Origin: GCA-2711565 sp963664245
GTDB taxonomy: Bacteria; Bacteroidota; Bacteroidia; Bacteroidales; GCA-2711565
Reading direction: 5' to 3'
DNA length: 64,000 nt
Assembly: GCA_963664245.1 (NCBI GenBank)
Contig: OY760934.1
Coordinates: 620,001-684,000 of the forward strand
In this document: piece after piece, positions 45,605-54,877 of the stretch
Position numbering within the stretch: position 1 is the stretch's first letter
Layout: every line of letters starts with the position of its first letter
Translations under genes and position numbers: made by a program
Notes under the pieces: generated by a model
The model's database searches: none
Told to the model about the DNA's origin: nothing
The model's input: the letters and a program-made list of their open reading frames with translations, nothing else

Positions 45605-47038
45605 CTACCTATCCTTTATAAAATAAGTCCCCAAAACAGCTACTAAACCAGCCACAAAAAAGGTTAAAATACGCGAAGTAATTACCTTATCCATTCCGGA
45701 GGTAATCCAGATAATGGTAAAAAACAACCCTACAATGATGGTTAATATAGCTGCTTTAGTATGATATTTCTTCCAAAACAGGGTTAAAAGGATGACGACC
45801 GAAAAGGTTCCGCCAATACCGGCCCAAACCCAGCCTACCAGCGTATGAATAAAATTAGACGGCAAAACATAAGCCAATCCCAGGGCAATAAAAGCAAGCA
45901 AAGTAGTGATAATACGCGAACGTAAAAGGGTATTTTTATCCGATTTTAAAAACGGTTTTAAAAAGCCTTCGGATAATTCGGTAGAAGAAAGGATAAGCAA
46001 AGAGTTAGCCGTAGAAGTCATAGCTGCAATGGCTCCCATAATTAAAATAGCGGCAATGGCCGTTGGAAACACCAGCAACACAACTTCCGGCATTACTGTT
46101 TCACGATCCTGTAATCCGTTGGGACCAAAAATCGCCAAACCGATCCACCCCAAACACAAGGCTCCCATATAAGCCACGATGGTCCATACCACCCCAATAT
46201 TGCGGGCTTTTTTGGCTTGTTTTTCATCGCTGATGGCCATAAAACGCATACTTAGCTGGGGTTGTCCGCCCAGGTAACCAAAGAACCACGAAAAGCCGCT
46301 GGCAATAACAATTCCACCCATAAACCCTCCTACTCCACCGGTCAGGTTATACTCCGGCCCGGCCATCCGGAGGGCATCTGAAATATTAGTGGCATACAAA
46401 TCCGGGTGGTTCGACAAATAAATAAAACCGAAAACAGGTCCCAGAATCAAGGTCGCAATCATCACAATAGCCTGGATAACATCGGTATAAACCACCGATC
46501 GGAAGCCGCCATAAATGGTATAGGGAATAATCACCAGAGCGGTGATCAACATCCCCAGCCAAGGGGCAATATCAAACATGGCATTCAGGGTTTTCCCACC
46601 ACCCAAAAACTGGGCTCCCACGTAAAAGAAAAAGAAGAAAACAATGGTAAAACTGCCTACAATTCTCAGCCAGTTTCCTTTATCGCCGTGGCGTTTGGCA
46701 ATGTATTCCGTAAAGGTGTTCACATCATACTTTTCGGCTTCGTTGCGCAGTCGCCATGCCAACAAAATCCAGGCGGTAAGAATACCGAACACACAACCGA
46801 TGGCGGTCCATATTTCGGTTAAACCAGTAGCATAAGCCGCACCGGGCAATCCCAACAGGGCCCAGGAAGATTCGCCGGTGGCCCGTTCCGATAAGGCCGC
46901 CGCCCAACCCGGCAACTTACGCCCGGCAATGGCATAATCGGCCCCGGTTTTTACTTTCCGTCCCTGGTAAATTCCGTAAACAATTAAAATGGCCATGTAG
47001 GCCAGCATGACAATCAGAAGAAGTGTTTTGTCGTCCAT
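45605..47038 (-). CDS. putP: sodium:proline symporter-like SSS-family transporter
   Basis: A 477-residue sodium:solute symporter with about 13 helices. The N-terminal TGADYAIAGRKLPGWAAALSE and ATGESSWALLGLPG segments and the middle GGFRSVVYTDVIQ motif (about 176-188) are the signatures of the PutP branch. It brings an amino acid, probably proline, in with Na+. No catabolic partner (PutA) lies beside it. The symbol is used by resemblance; specificity needs testing. Confidence 0.82.
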   Translation of the reverse strand: MDDKTLLLIVMLAYMAILIVYGIYQGRKVKTGADYAIAGRKLPGWAAALSERATGESSWALLGLPGAAYATGLTEIWTAIGCVFGILTAWILLAWRLRNEAEKYDVNTFTEYIAKRHGDKGNWLRIVGSFTIVFFFFFYVGAQFLGGGKTLNAMFDIAPWLGMLITALVIIPYTIYGGFRSVVYTDVIQAIVMIATLILGPVFGFIYLSNHPDLYATNISDALRMAGPEYNLTGGVGGFMGGIVIASGFSWFFGYLGGQPQLSMRFMAISDEKQAKKARNIGVVWTIVAYMGALCLGWIGLAIFGPNGLQDRETVMPEVVLLVFPTAIAAILIMGAIAAMTSTANSLLILSSTELSEGFLKPFLKSDKNTLLRSRIITTLLAFIALGLAYVLPSNFIHTLVGWVWAGIGGTFSVVILLTLFWKKYHTKAAILTIIVGLFFTIIWITSGMDKVITSRILTFFVAGLVAVLGTYFIKDR

Positions 47039-47099
47039 GATATGATTGGTATTTTTTATATTTTATTGAAAAAATCTTTATCTGCTGCGTACGAACAAA

Positions 47100-47732
47100 T
47101 TACGGGGCCAACCTTTTCAGCGTCCACCCCTCTCCTTCCGGTTCATAAACAATCCTGTCGTGCATGCGGTTTTCCCTACCCTGCCAGAACTCAAAATAAT
47201 CCGGGATCAGGCGGTACCCGCCCCAAAAATCCGGTCGCGAAATACTTTCACCTTTCACTTTAGATTTGAATTCGGAAAATGCACGATCCAGTTCCTCCCT
47301 GTTTTTTACTTTCCTGCTTTGTTTTGAAACCGATGCCGCAACCCGGCTCTCAAACGGACGCCCCTGAAAATACTCGTCCGAAATCTCCGGCGGTGTTTTT
47401 TCCACTTTTCCTTCGATCCTGATCTGGCGTTCGAGTTCTTTCCAGAAAAACAAAAGGGAAACCTGTGAATTTTCCTGCATTTCTTTTCCTTTCCGGCTTT
47501 CGTAATTGCTAAAAAAAGTAAAGCCGGTTGAACCGAAATCTTTGAGCAAAACAATACGCGAGGAAGGCCGGTTATCATCAACCGTTGATAAAACCATGGC
47601 CGTGGGTTCGTCCTTTACAAAATTCAGGGCATCCTCCATCCACAATTTAAATTGCAGGAAAGGATCTTTCTGCACAGCATGTTCATCCAAGCTGCCTTTA
47701 TTATATTCTCGTCTGATTTTATCTAGTTCCAT
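47100..47732 (-). CDS. pdxH: pyridoxamine 5'-phosphate oxidase
   Basis: A 210-residue FMN enzyme that oxidises pyridoxamine or pyridoxine phosphate to PLP, the cofactor needed by the several PLP enzymes in this window. Start chosen at the second Met (ELDKIRREYNKG follows), because the 19 residues before it are a chance hydrophobic string and the family begins with this LRREY motif. Motifs: PTAMVLSTVD, SSRIVLLKDF, SLLFFWKELERQIRIEGKVEK, WVSKQS-like ASVSKQSRKV, the FWGGYRLIPDYFEFWQG segment, HDRIVY and the terminal LKRLAP. Length and ending match E. coli PdxH. Confidence 0.93.
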   Translation of the reverse strand: MELDKIRREYNKGSLDEHAVQKDPFLQFKLWMEDALNFVKDEPTAMVLSTVDDNRPSSRIVLLKDFGSTGFTFFSNYESRKGKEMQENSQVSLLFFWKELERQIRIEGKVEKTPPEISDEYFQGRPFESRVAASVSKQSRKVKNREELDRAFSEFKSKVKGESISRPDFWGGYRLIPDYFEFWQGRENRMHDRIVYEPEGEGWTLKRLAP

Positions 47733-47827
47733 AACAAGGGATAACAAATGTAAGAAAATGATTAAAAAAGGTTTCATAAAAAGAATCATTAAAATTTGCT
47801 AACTTGGCTTTTTAATTTTTTAAAAAA

Positions 47828-49057
47828 ATGTCCCGGATAAAACTTGTTACCCGTAAACAACGAATAAGATTAAGCTGGTTCTCCCGAATCCTTATCCTGC
47901 TTATCATAGCCATTCTTATTGTGTTTAGTATTCGAAATCTGAACCGCTATTTATCGCTAAACGATCCGGTTCCGAGCAATCTTTTGGTGGTTGAAGGATT
48001 CTTACCCGATTACACCCTCCGGAACATGATGAAAGAATTTTATGATGGCGGCTACGACCAAATCCTGATTACCGGAAAACCTATCGGACAAGGCTATTAC
48101 CTGACGGGCTACAATACTTCGGCCGATTTAATGAAAGCAACCCTGACAAGAATGGGCATGGACAGCAACCTGATTCATAAGGTTTCCATTCCGAACACGG
48201 TAAGCCGCGACCGCACTTATGCCACGGGACTGCTAATGAAACAATGGATTGAGAAAAACAAGCTGCAGCAAAAACGGGTAAACGTGTATACCTTGGGATG
48301 CCACGCACGCAGGAGCAAACATTTATTTCAAAAAGCCGTTGGAGACGAAATGGAAATTGGCATCATCGCCGGTGAGGATCGCAGCTACGACCAAAAAAGA
48401 TGGTGGACCTCCAGTCAGGGATTTCGTACGGTTCTTAACGAAGCCATTGCTTATTTATATGTCCGCCTGTTTTTTAAAAGCGATAACGAAACGGCGCTGA
48501 ATGAACTCAACAAAGGCTATTATATCGATGAAATCACCCATCACCGTAACGACAAGGATATTGCCTTTACCGAAGCCGACAGCCCCTTAACCGACGAACA
48601 AAAAGAAACATTTGTATGGTTGAACTACTATCCGCCCAATCCGAGATTTAAAGTAAAAGCGTTGTTTATAAAAGATTCTGTTCAAACAGAATTTGAGATG
48701 CAGACCTCTACCGACCGGCTCCCGGTTTACCGAAATTATGGCAAATTGTATTTTTACATTGATTCGGTTCGATGTGTGTTAACGGCTTATCAAAACATAG
48801 CCCTGACTGAAAAGGAAGAATACAAAGATTATTTGTTTATCCCTTACCGTGATTTAACCACCGGAAAAGAAACTTATGGTGCCGGTCGTTACCTGGATTT
48901 TCGCATCCCAAACAGTGACTCCACCATCATTGATTTCAACCTGGCCTATAATCCGCTGTGTGCCTACAATCATAAGTACTCGTGCCCCATCACACCAGTA
49001 GAAAACACCTTAACGGTAAAAATTGAAGCTGGTGAAAAAATTTATAAAAAGCACTAA
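47828..49057 (+). CDS. fusion of DUF218 (SanA/YdcF-like) and DUF1684 domains
   Basis: A 409-residue protein: one N-terminal transmembrane helix (22-38), a DUF218-type domain (about 48-190; LLVVEGFLP, ITGKPIGQGYYLTG, TLGCHARRSKHLF), then a complete DUF1684 domain (about 238-409; YYPPNPRFKV, RLPVYRNYGKLYF, DYLFIPYRDLTTGKETYG, GRYLDF, NPLCAYN, CPITPVENTL, AGEKIY). DUF218 proteins act on or near the cell envelope (SanA affects barrier function); DUF1684 has no known role and is usually a stand-alone protein. Topology suggests both domains are periplasmic. The two-component pair follows 9 bases later, possibly in one operon. Confidence 0.82.
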   Translation: MSRIKLVTRKQRIRLSWFSRILILLIIAILIVFSIRNLNRYLSLNDPVPSNLLVVEGFLPDYTLRNMMKEFYDGGYDQILITGKPIGQGYYLTGYNTSADLMKATLTRMGMDSNLIHKVSIPNTVSRDRTYATGLLMKQWIEKNKLQQKRVNVYTLGCHARRSKHLFQKAVGDEMEIGIIAGEDRSYDQKRWWTSSQGFRTVLNEAIAYLYVRLFFKSDNETALNELNKGYYIDEITHHRNDKDIAFTEADSPLTDEQKETFVWLNYYPPNPRFKVKALFIKDSVQTEFEMQTSTDRLPVYRNYGKLYFYIDSVRCVLTAYQNIALTEKEEYKDYLFIPYRDLTTGKETYGAGRYLDFRIPNSDSTIIDFNLAYNPLCAYNHKYSCPITPVENTLTVKIEAGEKIYKKH

Positions 49058-49066
49058 ACCAGTCCC

Positions 49067-51292
49067 ATGAATGATGATATTAAAATATTATATATAGAAG
49101 ACGAAACCCCTATTCGCAAGCTTTACACCCCTTTTATTAAAGAAAAGGCCAGTGAACTATACGTTGCAGAAAATGGGCTGGAAGGGCTCAAACTTTACAA
49201 AAAACACAAGCCCGATTTAATCATCAGCGACATCCGTATGCCAAAAATGGATGGCCTCGAAATGATTAACAACATAAAATCCCTACAGTCTGAAGTACGT
49301 ATCATCATTGTAACAGCCTTTAGCCAGCCCCAATATTTCACCCGGGCCATAAAACTTGGCGTAAACGGCTTTTTGGTAAAACCCGTTACCAAAGATGATA
49401 TTCTTGCTGTTGTCGACGAACAAATAAACACCATCAGACTCCAAAAGAAAATCAAGATTGAAGAAGAAAAAAGGGCCATCGCTGAGCGCGACCGGAAAAA
49501 AGGAGCCAATATTTTAAGAGCTGTCAGTTTTGCAGGAGAAGAATTTTTATTAAAGACCCGCCTCGAAGAAATTATTCCCAAGGTTTTAAAAAACCTGGGA
49601 AAAGCCACTTCGGTAAGCCGGGTGTATCTTTTTCAAAATGAAACCCGGTCGAGAAAAATATATACCAGCCAGATTTTTGAATGGGTAGCCGAAGGCATCA
49701 AATCGAAAATCAGCGATTACGATTTGCAGGACATTCCGTTGAAAACTTCCGGTTTCAAACGCTGGATATCAGTATTATCTAAACACAAACCGCTTTACGG
49801 CCTAGTACGCGAATTTCCAAAATCAGAACAACAAAAATTGATGCAACAAAACATCTTATCCATGGTTATTGTTCCCATCTTTGTTCAGGATTACTGGTGG
49901 GGTTTTTTAGGTTTCGACGATTGCCTGGAAGAACGCGAATGGGCCGAACAGGAAATCAGCACCCTGGCTACAGCAGCCAATTTAATTGGAACCGCTATTC
50001 ACCGGAACAATATCGAAAGCCAGCTTAAAAAATTAAATAATGATCTGGAAAACCGCATAAACGTACGCACCCTTGAGCTTCAGAAAGAAATAACCGAGCG
50101 TATCCAGGCCGAAGAAATGCTTCGCGAAAGCGAGGAAAAATACCGGCAAATTTTTGAAAATGCCAACGACGGGATTATGCTCACCATCGATGGGATTGTA
50201 AAATTCATCAATCCGAAACTTTATGAAATCACGGGGTTTCTTCCCAAAGAATCCATCTCAAAACCGTTTACGCAATTTGTCCACCCCGACTATCAGGAAG
50301 TGGTTTATCAGAACCACCTGGGACGTTTAAAAGGAGAAGATGTAACTGAACGTTACGACATCCAAGCTTATACAAAATCGGGGGAACCTAAATGGTTCGA
50401 GCTTAAATCGGCACTCATTCAATGGGAAAACCAGGATGCGGTTCTGACCTTTATTACCGATATTACCGAACGCAAAAAAAATGCGGCAGAACTCAGAGAG
50501 TTGAACCTCCGACTTGAAAACCGTGTAAAAGAGGAACTCAAAAAAACAGAAGAACAACAACAATTGTTGATCCAGAAATCGAAACTGGAGTCGTTGGGTA
50601 AACTGGCTGCCGGTATTGCCCATGAGATCAACCAGCCTTTGGGAGCGATTTCATTATTGCTCGACAATATTCAGTACAAATCCGACAAAGGAGATTTAGA
50701 CAAAGAATACCTTGACAAGAAGCTTAAAAAATCATTTGAAGACATTGACCGTATCCGAATGATTATCGATCATATCCGAGCCTTTTCACGTGACCAGGAC
50801 AAAGCCGAGTTTGTGAAAGTGGATGTAAACATGGTAATTCACGATGCCCTCAGTATGATCAAACACCAATACATCAAACAAAATATTTCATTTGAACTGA
50901 AGCTTGATCTCAAAAAAGCCTTTATCTTCGGGAATCCCTACAAACTGGAGCAGGTATTGCTTAATCTTTTTTCGAACGCCAATTATGCCTTAAACGAAAA
51001 AGAAAAACTTGATAACAACATTAAAAAAGTGATACAAATAACGGCTTATCAAAAAGCAAAAAATATTTGTATAGAGATTGAAGACAACGGAACCGGTATT
51101 TCAAAGACACATCAGGAAAATATCTTCGATCCTTTTTATACGACAAAATCTGCCGACGAAGGCACCGGGCTCGGGCTATCCATTTCTTATGGAATCATTA
51201 AAGAAATGAATGGCGATATAAAAGTTGAAAGTAAAGAAAATAAATACACAAAAATGATCATCGCTCTGCCGATGCTTAATAATAAAACATGA
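49067..51292 (+). CDS. REC-GAF-PAS histidine kinase
   Basis: A 741-residue cytoplasmic kinase: receiver domain at the N-terminus (about 1-120; phospho-acceptor Asp in LIISDIRMPKMDG, Lys in FLVKPV), GAF-like domain (about 150-320), coiled linker, PAS domain (about 345-475; YRQIFENANDGIM), HisKA with the His in AAGIAHEINQPLGAI (about 521), and an ATPase (NLFSNANYAL, DNGTGIS, GTGLGLSISYGI). There is no membrane segment or signal peptide. It precedes, and overlaps by four bases (ATGA), a sigma-54 activator that is its likely partner. The leading receiver suggests input from a second kinase or feedback. Confidence 0.9.
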   Translation: MNDDIKILYIEDETPIRKLYTPFIKEKASELYVAENGLEGLKLYKKHKPDLIISDIRMPKMDGLEMINNIKSLQSEVRIIIVTAFSQPQYFTRAIKLGVNGFLVKPVTKDDILAVVDEQINTIRLQKKIKIEEEKRAIAERDRKKGANILRAVSFAGEEFLLKTRLEEIIPKVLKNLGKATSVSRVYLFQNETRSRKIYTSQIFEWVAEGIKSKISDYDLQDIPLKTSGFKRWISVLSKHKPLYGLVREFPKSEQQKLMQQNILSMVIVPIFVQDYWWGFLGFDDCLEEREWAEQEISTLATAANLIGTAIHRNNIESQLKKLNNDLENRINVRTLELQKEITERIQAEEMLRESEEKYRQIFENANDGIMLTIDGIVKFINPKLYEITGFLPKESISKPFTQFVHPDYQEVVYQNHLGRLKGEDVTERYDIQAYTKSGEPKWFELKSALIQWENQDAVLTFITDITERKKNAAELRELNLRLENRVKEELKKTEEQQQLLIQKSKLESLGKLAAGIAHEINQPLGAISLLLDNIQYKSDKGDLDKEYLDKKLKKSFEDIDRIRMIIDHIRAFSRDQDKAEFVKVDVNMVIHDALSMIKHQYIKQNISFELKLDLKKAFIFGNPYKLEQVLLNLFSNANYALNEKEKLDNNIKKVIQITAYQKAKNICIEIEDNGTGISKTHQENIFDPFYTTKSADEGTGLGLSISYGIIKEMNGDIKVESKENKYTKMIIALPMLNNKT

Positions 51293-52665
51293 AAGATCTT
51301 AGTATTTTAATTTTGGATGACGAACAACACGTTCGCGATGAGATTGAAGAATTCTTATCGAGCAATGGTTTTACCGTATTTAAAGCCGAGCTGCCTTCCC
51401 AGGCTTTCAAAATCCTGGAAAAAGAAGAAATAGACATCTGTATATTAGACATTAAACTTCCTGAAATGGATGGGTTAAAGGTTCTCCGACTCATCAAAAA
51501 AGGCTACCCGGCTATTGAGGTGATTATGATTTCGGGACATGGCGACATGCAAAGCGTAATCGAAGCCATGCGTTTTGGAGCCACCGATTATTTTCCAAAG
51601 CCTTTCAGACTGCTTGATATCAATAATGCCATTGAACGCACCAAACGTTTTATCAGCCTGAACAAAAAACTAAAAGAAGCCGAATCAAGCGTTTCTTACC
51701 TCTCAAAAGAAATACAGGAAGATATTGGGCATCGATTGATTGGGAAAAGCCCGGCTATTAAAAATATTGTAAATTTGATGACCAAGCTAGCCAAAACCAA
51801 AGACACTTCGGTTTTAATTACCGGCGAAAGCGGAACAGGCAAAGAACTCATCGCCAGGGGAATTCATTTTTTAAGCGAACGACGCAAAAATTATTTTCAT
51901 TCGGTAAACTGCTCGGCCATCCCTGAAACCTTATTTGAGAGTGAATTTTTCGGACACAAAAAAGGTTCTTTTACCGGGGCCACCGAAGATAAAGCCGGCT
52001 GGTTTGAAATTTCAAACAAAGGCACCCTTTTCCTTGACGAAATCAGTGATATGCCGCTAGGACAACAAGCAAAATTGCTTAGGGTACTGGAAGAAAAAAA
52101 GGTAAGTAAGGTTGGTTCGCGCAGCCAGATTGATGTTGACGTACGTGTAATTGCGGCCTCTAACCGCAATCTTGAAAAACTCAGCGATGAAGACAAATTC
52201 CGCTTCGACCTTTATCATCGTTTGAGTTCTTTTATTATACATATTCCGCCATTGCGCGAACGCCGCGAAGACATCCCCATGCTGCTGAATCACTTCATCA
52301 ATCAATTTTCGCACAATATGGCCATGCCATTAACTTTGATTGACCCGAACATTGAAAAAGAGTTGATCCGTTACGATTTTCCGGGAAACATCAGGGAACT
52401 GAAAAACATTGTAGAAAGAGCCCTGATTATTTGTGAGGGAGGTGAACTCAAATTAGAACACTTTATTTTGAACCCTCAAAAAATGGCTAAAAAAGAAATT
52501 GCTGTTCAGCTACCGGAAAACTATGACTTGGAAGAAACTGAAAAGACTTTGATTATTAAGGCTCTTGAAAAATCCGATTATAACAAATCTAAAGCTGCCG
52601 CCTTATTAAAAATTAGTTGGCAATCGTTGGACAGACGCATAAAAAAGTTTGGAATAAACGTGTAG
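51289..52665 (+). CDS. sigma-54-dependent response regulator (NtrC family)
   Basis: A 458-residue activator: receiver (about 1-120; CILDIKLPEMDG), AAA+ sigma-54 interaction domain (about 140-380) with Walker A GESGTGKE, the sigma-54 contact loop as GSFTGA (Ser instead of the common Ala), Walker B TLFLDEISDMP, and arginine region RFRFDLYHRL, then a Fis-type HTH (about 415-455; NKSKAAALLKISWQSLDRRIKKFGI). It opens promoters with RpoN at an unknown regulon. Translation is coupled to the kinase. Target promoters were not found in this window. Confidence 0.92.
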   Translation: MKDLSILILDDEQHVRDEIEEFLSSNGFTVFKAELPSQAFKILEKEEIDICILDIKLPEMDGLKVLRLIKKGYPAIEVIMISGHGDMQSVIEAMRFGATDYFPKPFRLLDINNAIERTKRFISLNKKLKEAESSVSYLSKEIQEDIGHRLIGKSPAIKNIVNLMTKLAKTKDTSVLITGESGTGKELIARGIHFLSERRKNYFHSVNCSAIPETLFESEFFGHKKGSFTGATEDKAGWFEISNKGTLFLDEISDMPLGQQAKLLRVLEEKKVSKVGSRSQIDVDVRVIAASNRNLEKLSDEDKFRFDLYHRLSSFIIHIPPLRERREDIPMLLNHFINQFSHNMAMPLTLIDPNIEKELIRYDFPGNIRELKNIVERALIICEGGELKLEHFILNPQKMAKKEIAVQLPENYDLEETEKTLIIKALEKSDYNKSKAAALLKISWQSLDRRIKKFGINV

Positions 52666-52666
52666 G

Positions 52667-53503
52667 CTATTCTTTTTTCAATTTTTTGAGCAGGTTCTCC
52701 AGTTCATCCTCAATAGCTTTGCCTGATTCTTCTTGAGTTTTCAGTTTTTCATTCGCATTGAGGAGTTCTTCTTCAAGCTTTTGTTTTTCAACCAAAACTT
52801 TAGCAATCTCAGAAGTTAATTCCTTCATTTCTTTACGAACCTCGTTCAATGCCTCGTCATCTACATCACTCACTTTATTCTTTGCCATGCTGCTCTCCGA
52901 TTTCAAAACATCAAAAGATTTTTTAATTTGATTGGCACTGTTTTCTACAATCATTTTATCGGCCTTCAATTGTTCTATTTCTTCTTTCAAAGCATCCGTT
53001 TCTTCTTTGTGTTGCTGCTTGAGGTTCAAGATTTTCTTATCGTCTTTGGTATTTTGCGTTAACATTTGCTTAAACTTCATCGTGTTTCTTATCCAATAAA
53101 AGCTGGAAAATATCAGCAAAATCACAAGCAATACAATAAAAAACACATAGGTGTTTTTCCTGTTGGAAAAGGCCTCATTTTCATTATTCAAACGTAAATT
53201 ATCGTTAATCAGTTGTTCTTTTTCCTGTGCCAACTGATTAATCCTTGGATCATTACTAACTGTCACGGGAGAATCCTGCGGCAGGTTTTTCAAAATTTTA
53301 TCATCTTCAACAACCACAGCTTCAAGTCGTTTCGAGAGTTCAACCATATTAATCCAAGTTCGGATAGTCATGGTATCCCTAAAACTTTTATAATGCTGAT
53401 AAACCTGCTCCCGCTGATTTAGCAAATCGGTATTTTGATTTTGAGAAAAAATACTCAAAATTATTACACATTGAAAGATAAGAAATAACGAAACTTTTTT
53501 CAT
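52667..53503 (-). CDS. membrane-anchored coiled-coil protein of unknown function
   Basis: A 278-residue protein. A signal peptide (about 1-20, ending FSQ) leads a periplasmic segment, then a transmembrane helix (about 118-138; TYVFFIVLLVILLIFSSFYWI) and a long cytoplasmic coiled coil (about 150-275) rich in Lys, Glu and Leu. The topology recalls the TPR/coiled-coil membrane proteins beside Bacteroidota signalling genes, but I could not place it in a family. It is convergent with the sigma-54 regulator, one base apart. Confidence 0.6.
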   Translation of the reverse strand: MKKVSLFLIFQCVIILSIFSQNQNTDLLNQREQVYQHYKSFRDTMTIRTWINMVELSKRLEAVVVEDDKILKNLPQDSPVTVSNDPRINQLAQEKEQLINDNLRLNNENEAFSNRKNTYVFFIVLLVILLIFSSFYWIRNTMKFKQMLTQNTKDDKKILNLKQQHKEETDALKEEIEQLKADKMIVENSANQIKKSFDVLKSESSMAKNKVSDVDDEALNEVRKEMKELTSEIAKVLVEKQKLEEELLNANEKLKTQEESGKAIEDELENLLKKLKKE

Positions 53504-53561
53504 GTAAAAGGTAATTATAACACTAACAAATTTACGTCAATTCAAAGCAAAAGACAAATGC

Positions 53562-53588
53562 AAAAAAAACGCTGCCAAAAGGCAGCGT
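53562..53588 (-). terminator. intrinsic terminator of the ribosomal protein operon
   Basis: The perfect stem ACGCTGCC/GGCAGCGT has a 4-base loop and, on the minus strand, a run of T. It ends the thrS-infC-rpmI-rplT transcript. Confidence 0.9.
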
Positions 53589-53615
53589 CTTAAAATATTT
53601 TAACAAATTCCGGGT

Positions 53616-53960
53616 TTATTTTACAGCATCAACAATGGCTTTGAATGCTTCCGGGTTGTTCATTGCTAAGTCGGCTAGTACTTTACGGCTCAACTGAATA
53701 TTTTTTTCGTGCAATTTGCCCATAAATACGGAATAAGATAATCCATATTCACGAACTCCTGCATTAATACGTTGAATCCATAATCCTCTAAACGTTCTTT
53801 TTTTGTTTCGTCTGTCGCGGTATGCATACTGTTGGCCTTTTTCGTATGAATTTTTAGCCACCGTCCAAACATTGCTTCTACGACCAAATTGTCCTTTGGT
53901 CTTCTTCATTAGCTTTTTTCTACGAGCTCTTGAAGCTACTGCATTTACTGATCTTGGCAT
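53616..53960 (-). CDS. rplT: 50S ribosomal protein L20
   Basis: A 114-residue protein with the L20 hallmark N-terminus (MPRSVNAVASRARRKK) and KRTFRGLWIQRINA (about 52-65). It binds 23S rRNA early in large-subunit assembly. It is the last gene of infC-rpmI-rplT and starts 74 bases after rpmI. In other phyla L20 represses this operon through a leader RNA; I did not identify an equivalent structure here. Confidence 0.97.
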   Translation of the reverse strand: MPRSVNAVASRARRKKLMKKTKGQFGRRSNVWTVAKNSYEKGQQYAYRDRRNKKRTFRGLWIQRINAGVREYGLSYSVFMGKLHEKNIQLSRKVLADLAMNNPEAFKAIVDAVK

Positions 53961-54034
53961 TTTTTTTCTTTTTTAAATTAAGCGCCCCTGCTATACACAG
54001 AGATCTTACGGCTTAAAATAAGTTTAACATTTGT

Positions 54035-54229
54035 TTACTTTTGAATCATTTCTCTTACTTTACTCTCATCTGCCGGATCAACGATACTGAAATACGTTAA
54101 ATTACGTTTTTGTTTTTTCGTTTTTTTGGTCAGGATGTGACTTTTGTAAGCATGCTTCCTCTTAATTTTACCAGAACCGGTTACGGTGAACCTTTTTTTG
54201 GCACTGGCTTTCGTTTTCATTTTTGGCAT
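54035..54229 (-). CDS. rpmI: 50S ribosomal protein L35
   Basis: A 64-residue, very basic protein: MPKMKTKASAKKRFTVTGSG at the N-terminus and KKTKKQKRNL in the middle, as in L35. It sits between infC and rplT, the universal order. Confidence 0.96.
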   Translation of the reverse strand: MPKMKTKASAKKRFTVTGSGKIKRKHAYKSHILTKKTKKQKRNLTYFSIVDPADESKVREMIQK

Positions 54230-54264
54230 TACTTATTGTTTTGATATTTAGTTTAATAAAATCC

Positions 54265-54831
54265 TTATTTTTTCGGAGCAATAATCATAATCATCCGCTT
54301 TCCTTCCAGTTTTGGCAATTGTTCTACTTTACAATACTCTTCCAGCTCCTGGGCAAATTTCAACAATATGATTTCTCCCTTTTCTTTATAAATAATGTTT
54401 CTTCCTTTAAAGAATACGTCAACTTTAACCTTTGCCCCATCTTCCAAAAATTTAACGGCATGTTTTAATTTAAAATTAAAATCATGGTCATCGGTATGAG
54501 GTCCAAGCCTGATTTCCTTCACAACCACTTTGGCTGTTTTGGCTTTAATCTCTTTTTGCTTTTTCTTTAATTCGTAAAGAAACTTCTTGTAATCAATAAT
54601 TTTACAAACAGGCGGACTAGCTGTCGGGCTGATTTCAACTAAATCAAGGCTCTGCTCTTCAGCCATATCCAAGGCTTCTTTGAGCTGATAAATGCCAACC
54701 GTAACATTTTCGCCAACTACCCGCACAACCGGAGCAGTAATAAATTGATTTATACGATGCGGATCTTCTTTCTTTTTAAACCCGCCCCTTGGACGACGTC
54801 CACGGCCATGACTAAAACTCTTTGCGATGAT
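54265..54831 (-). CDS. infC: translation initiation factor IF-3, with a non-AUG (AUC) start
   Basis: A 188-residue factor that binds the 30S subunit and checks start codons. Reading upstream of the first possible GTG start, the frame continues through conserved IF-3 sequence (RINQFITAPVVRVVGENV) to an ATC pair at 54826-54831 preceded by a perfect AGGAGG (plus strand CCTCCT, 54837-54842). No ATG or GTG is in frame between the SD and the conserved region; the ATG at 54809 is out of frame. IF-3 rejects non-AUG starts, so starting at AUC gives feedback control, as known for the AUU start in E. coli. Which of the two ATC codons is used is uncertain (5 or 8 bases from the SD). Confidence 0.92.
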   Translation of the reverse strand: MIAKSFSHGRGRRPRGGFKKKEDPHRINQFITAPVVRVVGENVTVGIYQLKEALDMAEEQSLDLVEISPTASPPVCKIIDYKKFLYELKKKQKEIKAKTAKVVVKEIRLGPHTDDHDFNFKLKHAVKFLEDGAKVKVDVFFKGRNIIYKEKGEIILLKFAQELEEYCKVEQLPKLEGKRMIMIIAPKK

Positions 54832-54877
54832 TAAAACCTCCTAAACTTTAATTATACATAAAAAACCTCCAAACCAA

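Noticed and set aside
47733..47789. Longer PdxH start giving a hydrophobic N-terminus
   Set aside because: PdxH is cytoplasmic and starts with the LRREY-type motif; the extra residues are chance coding.
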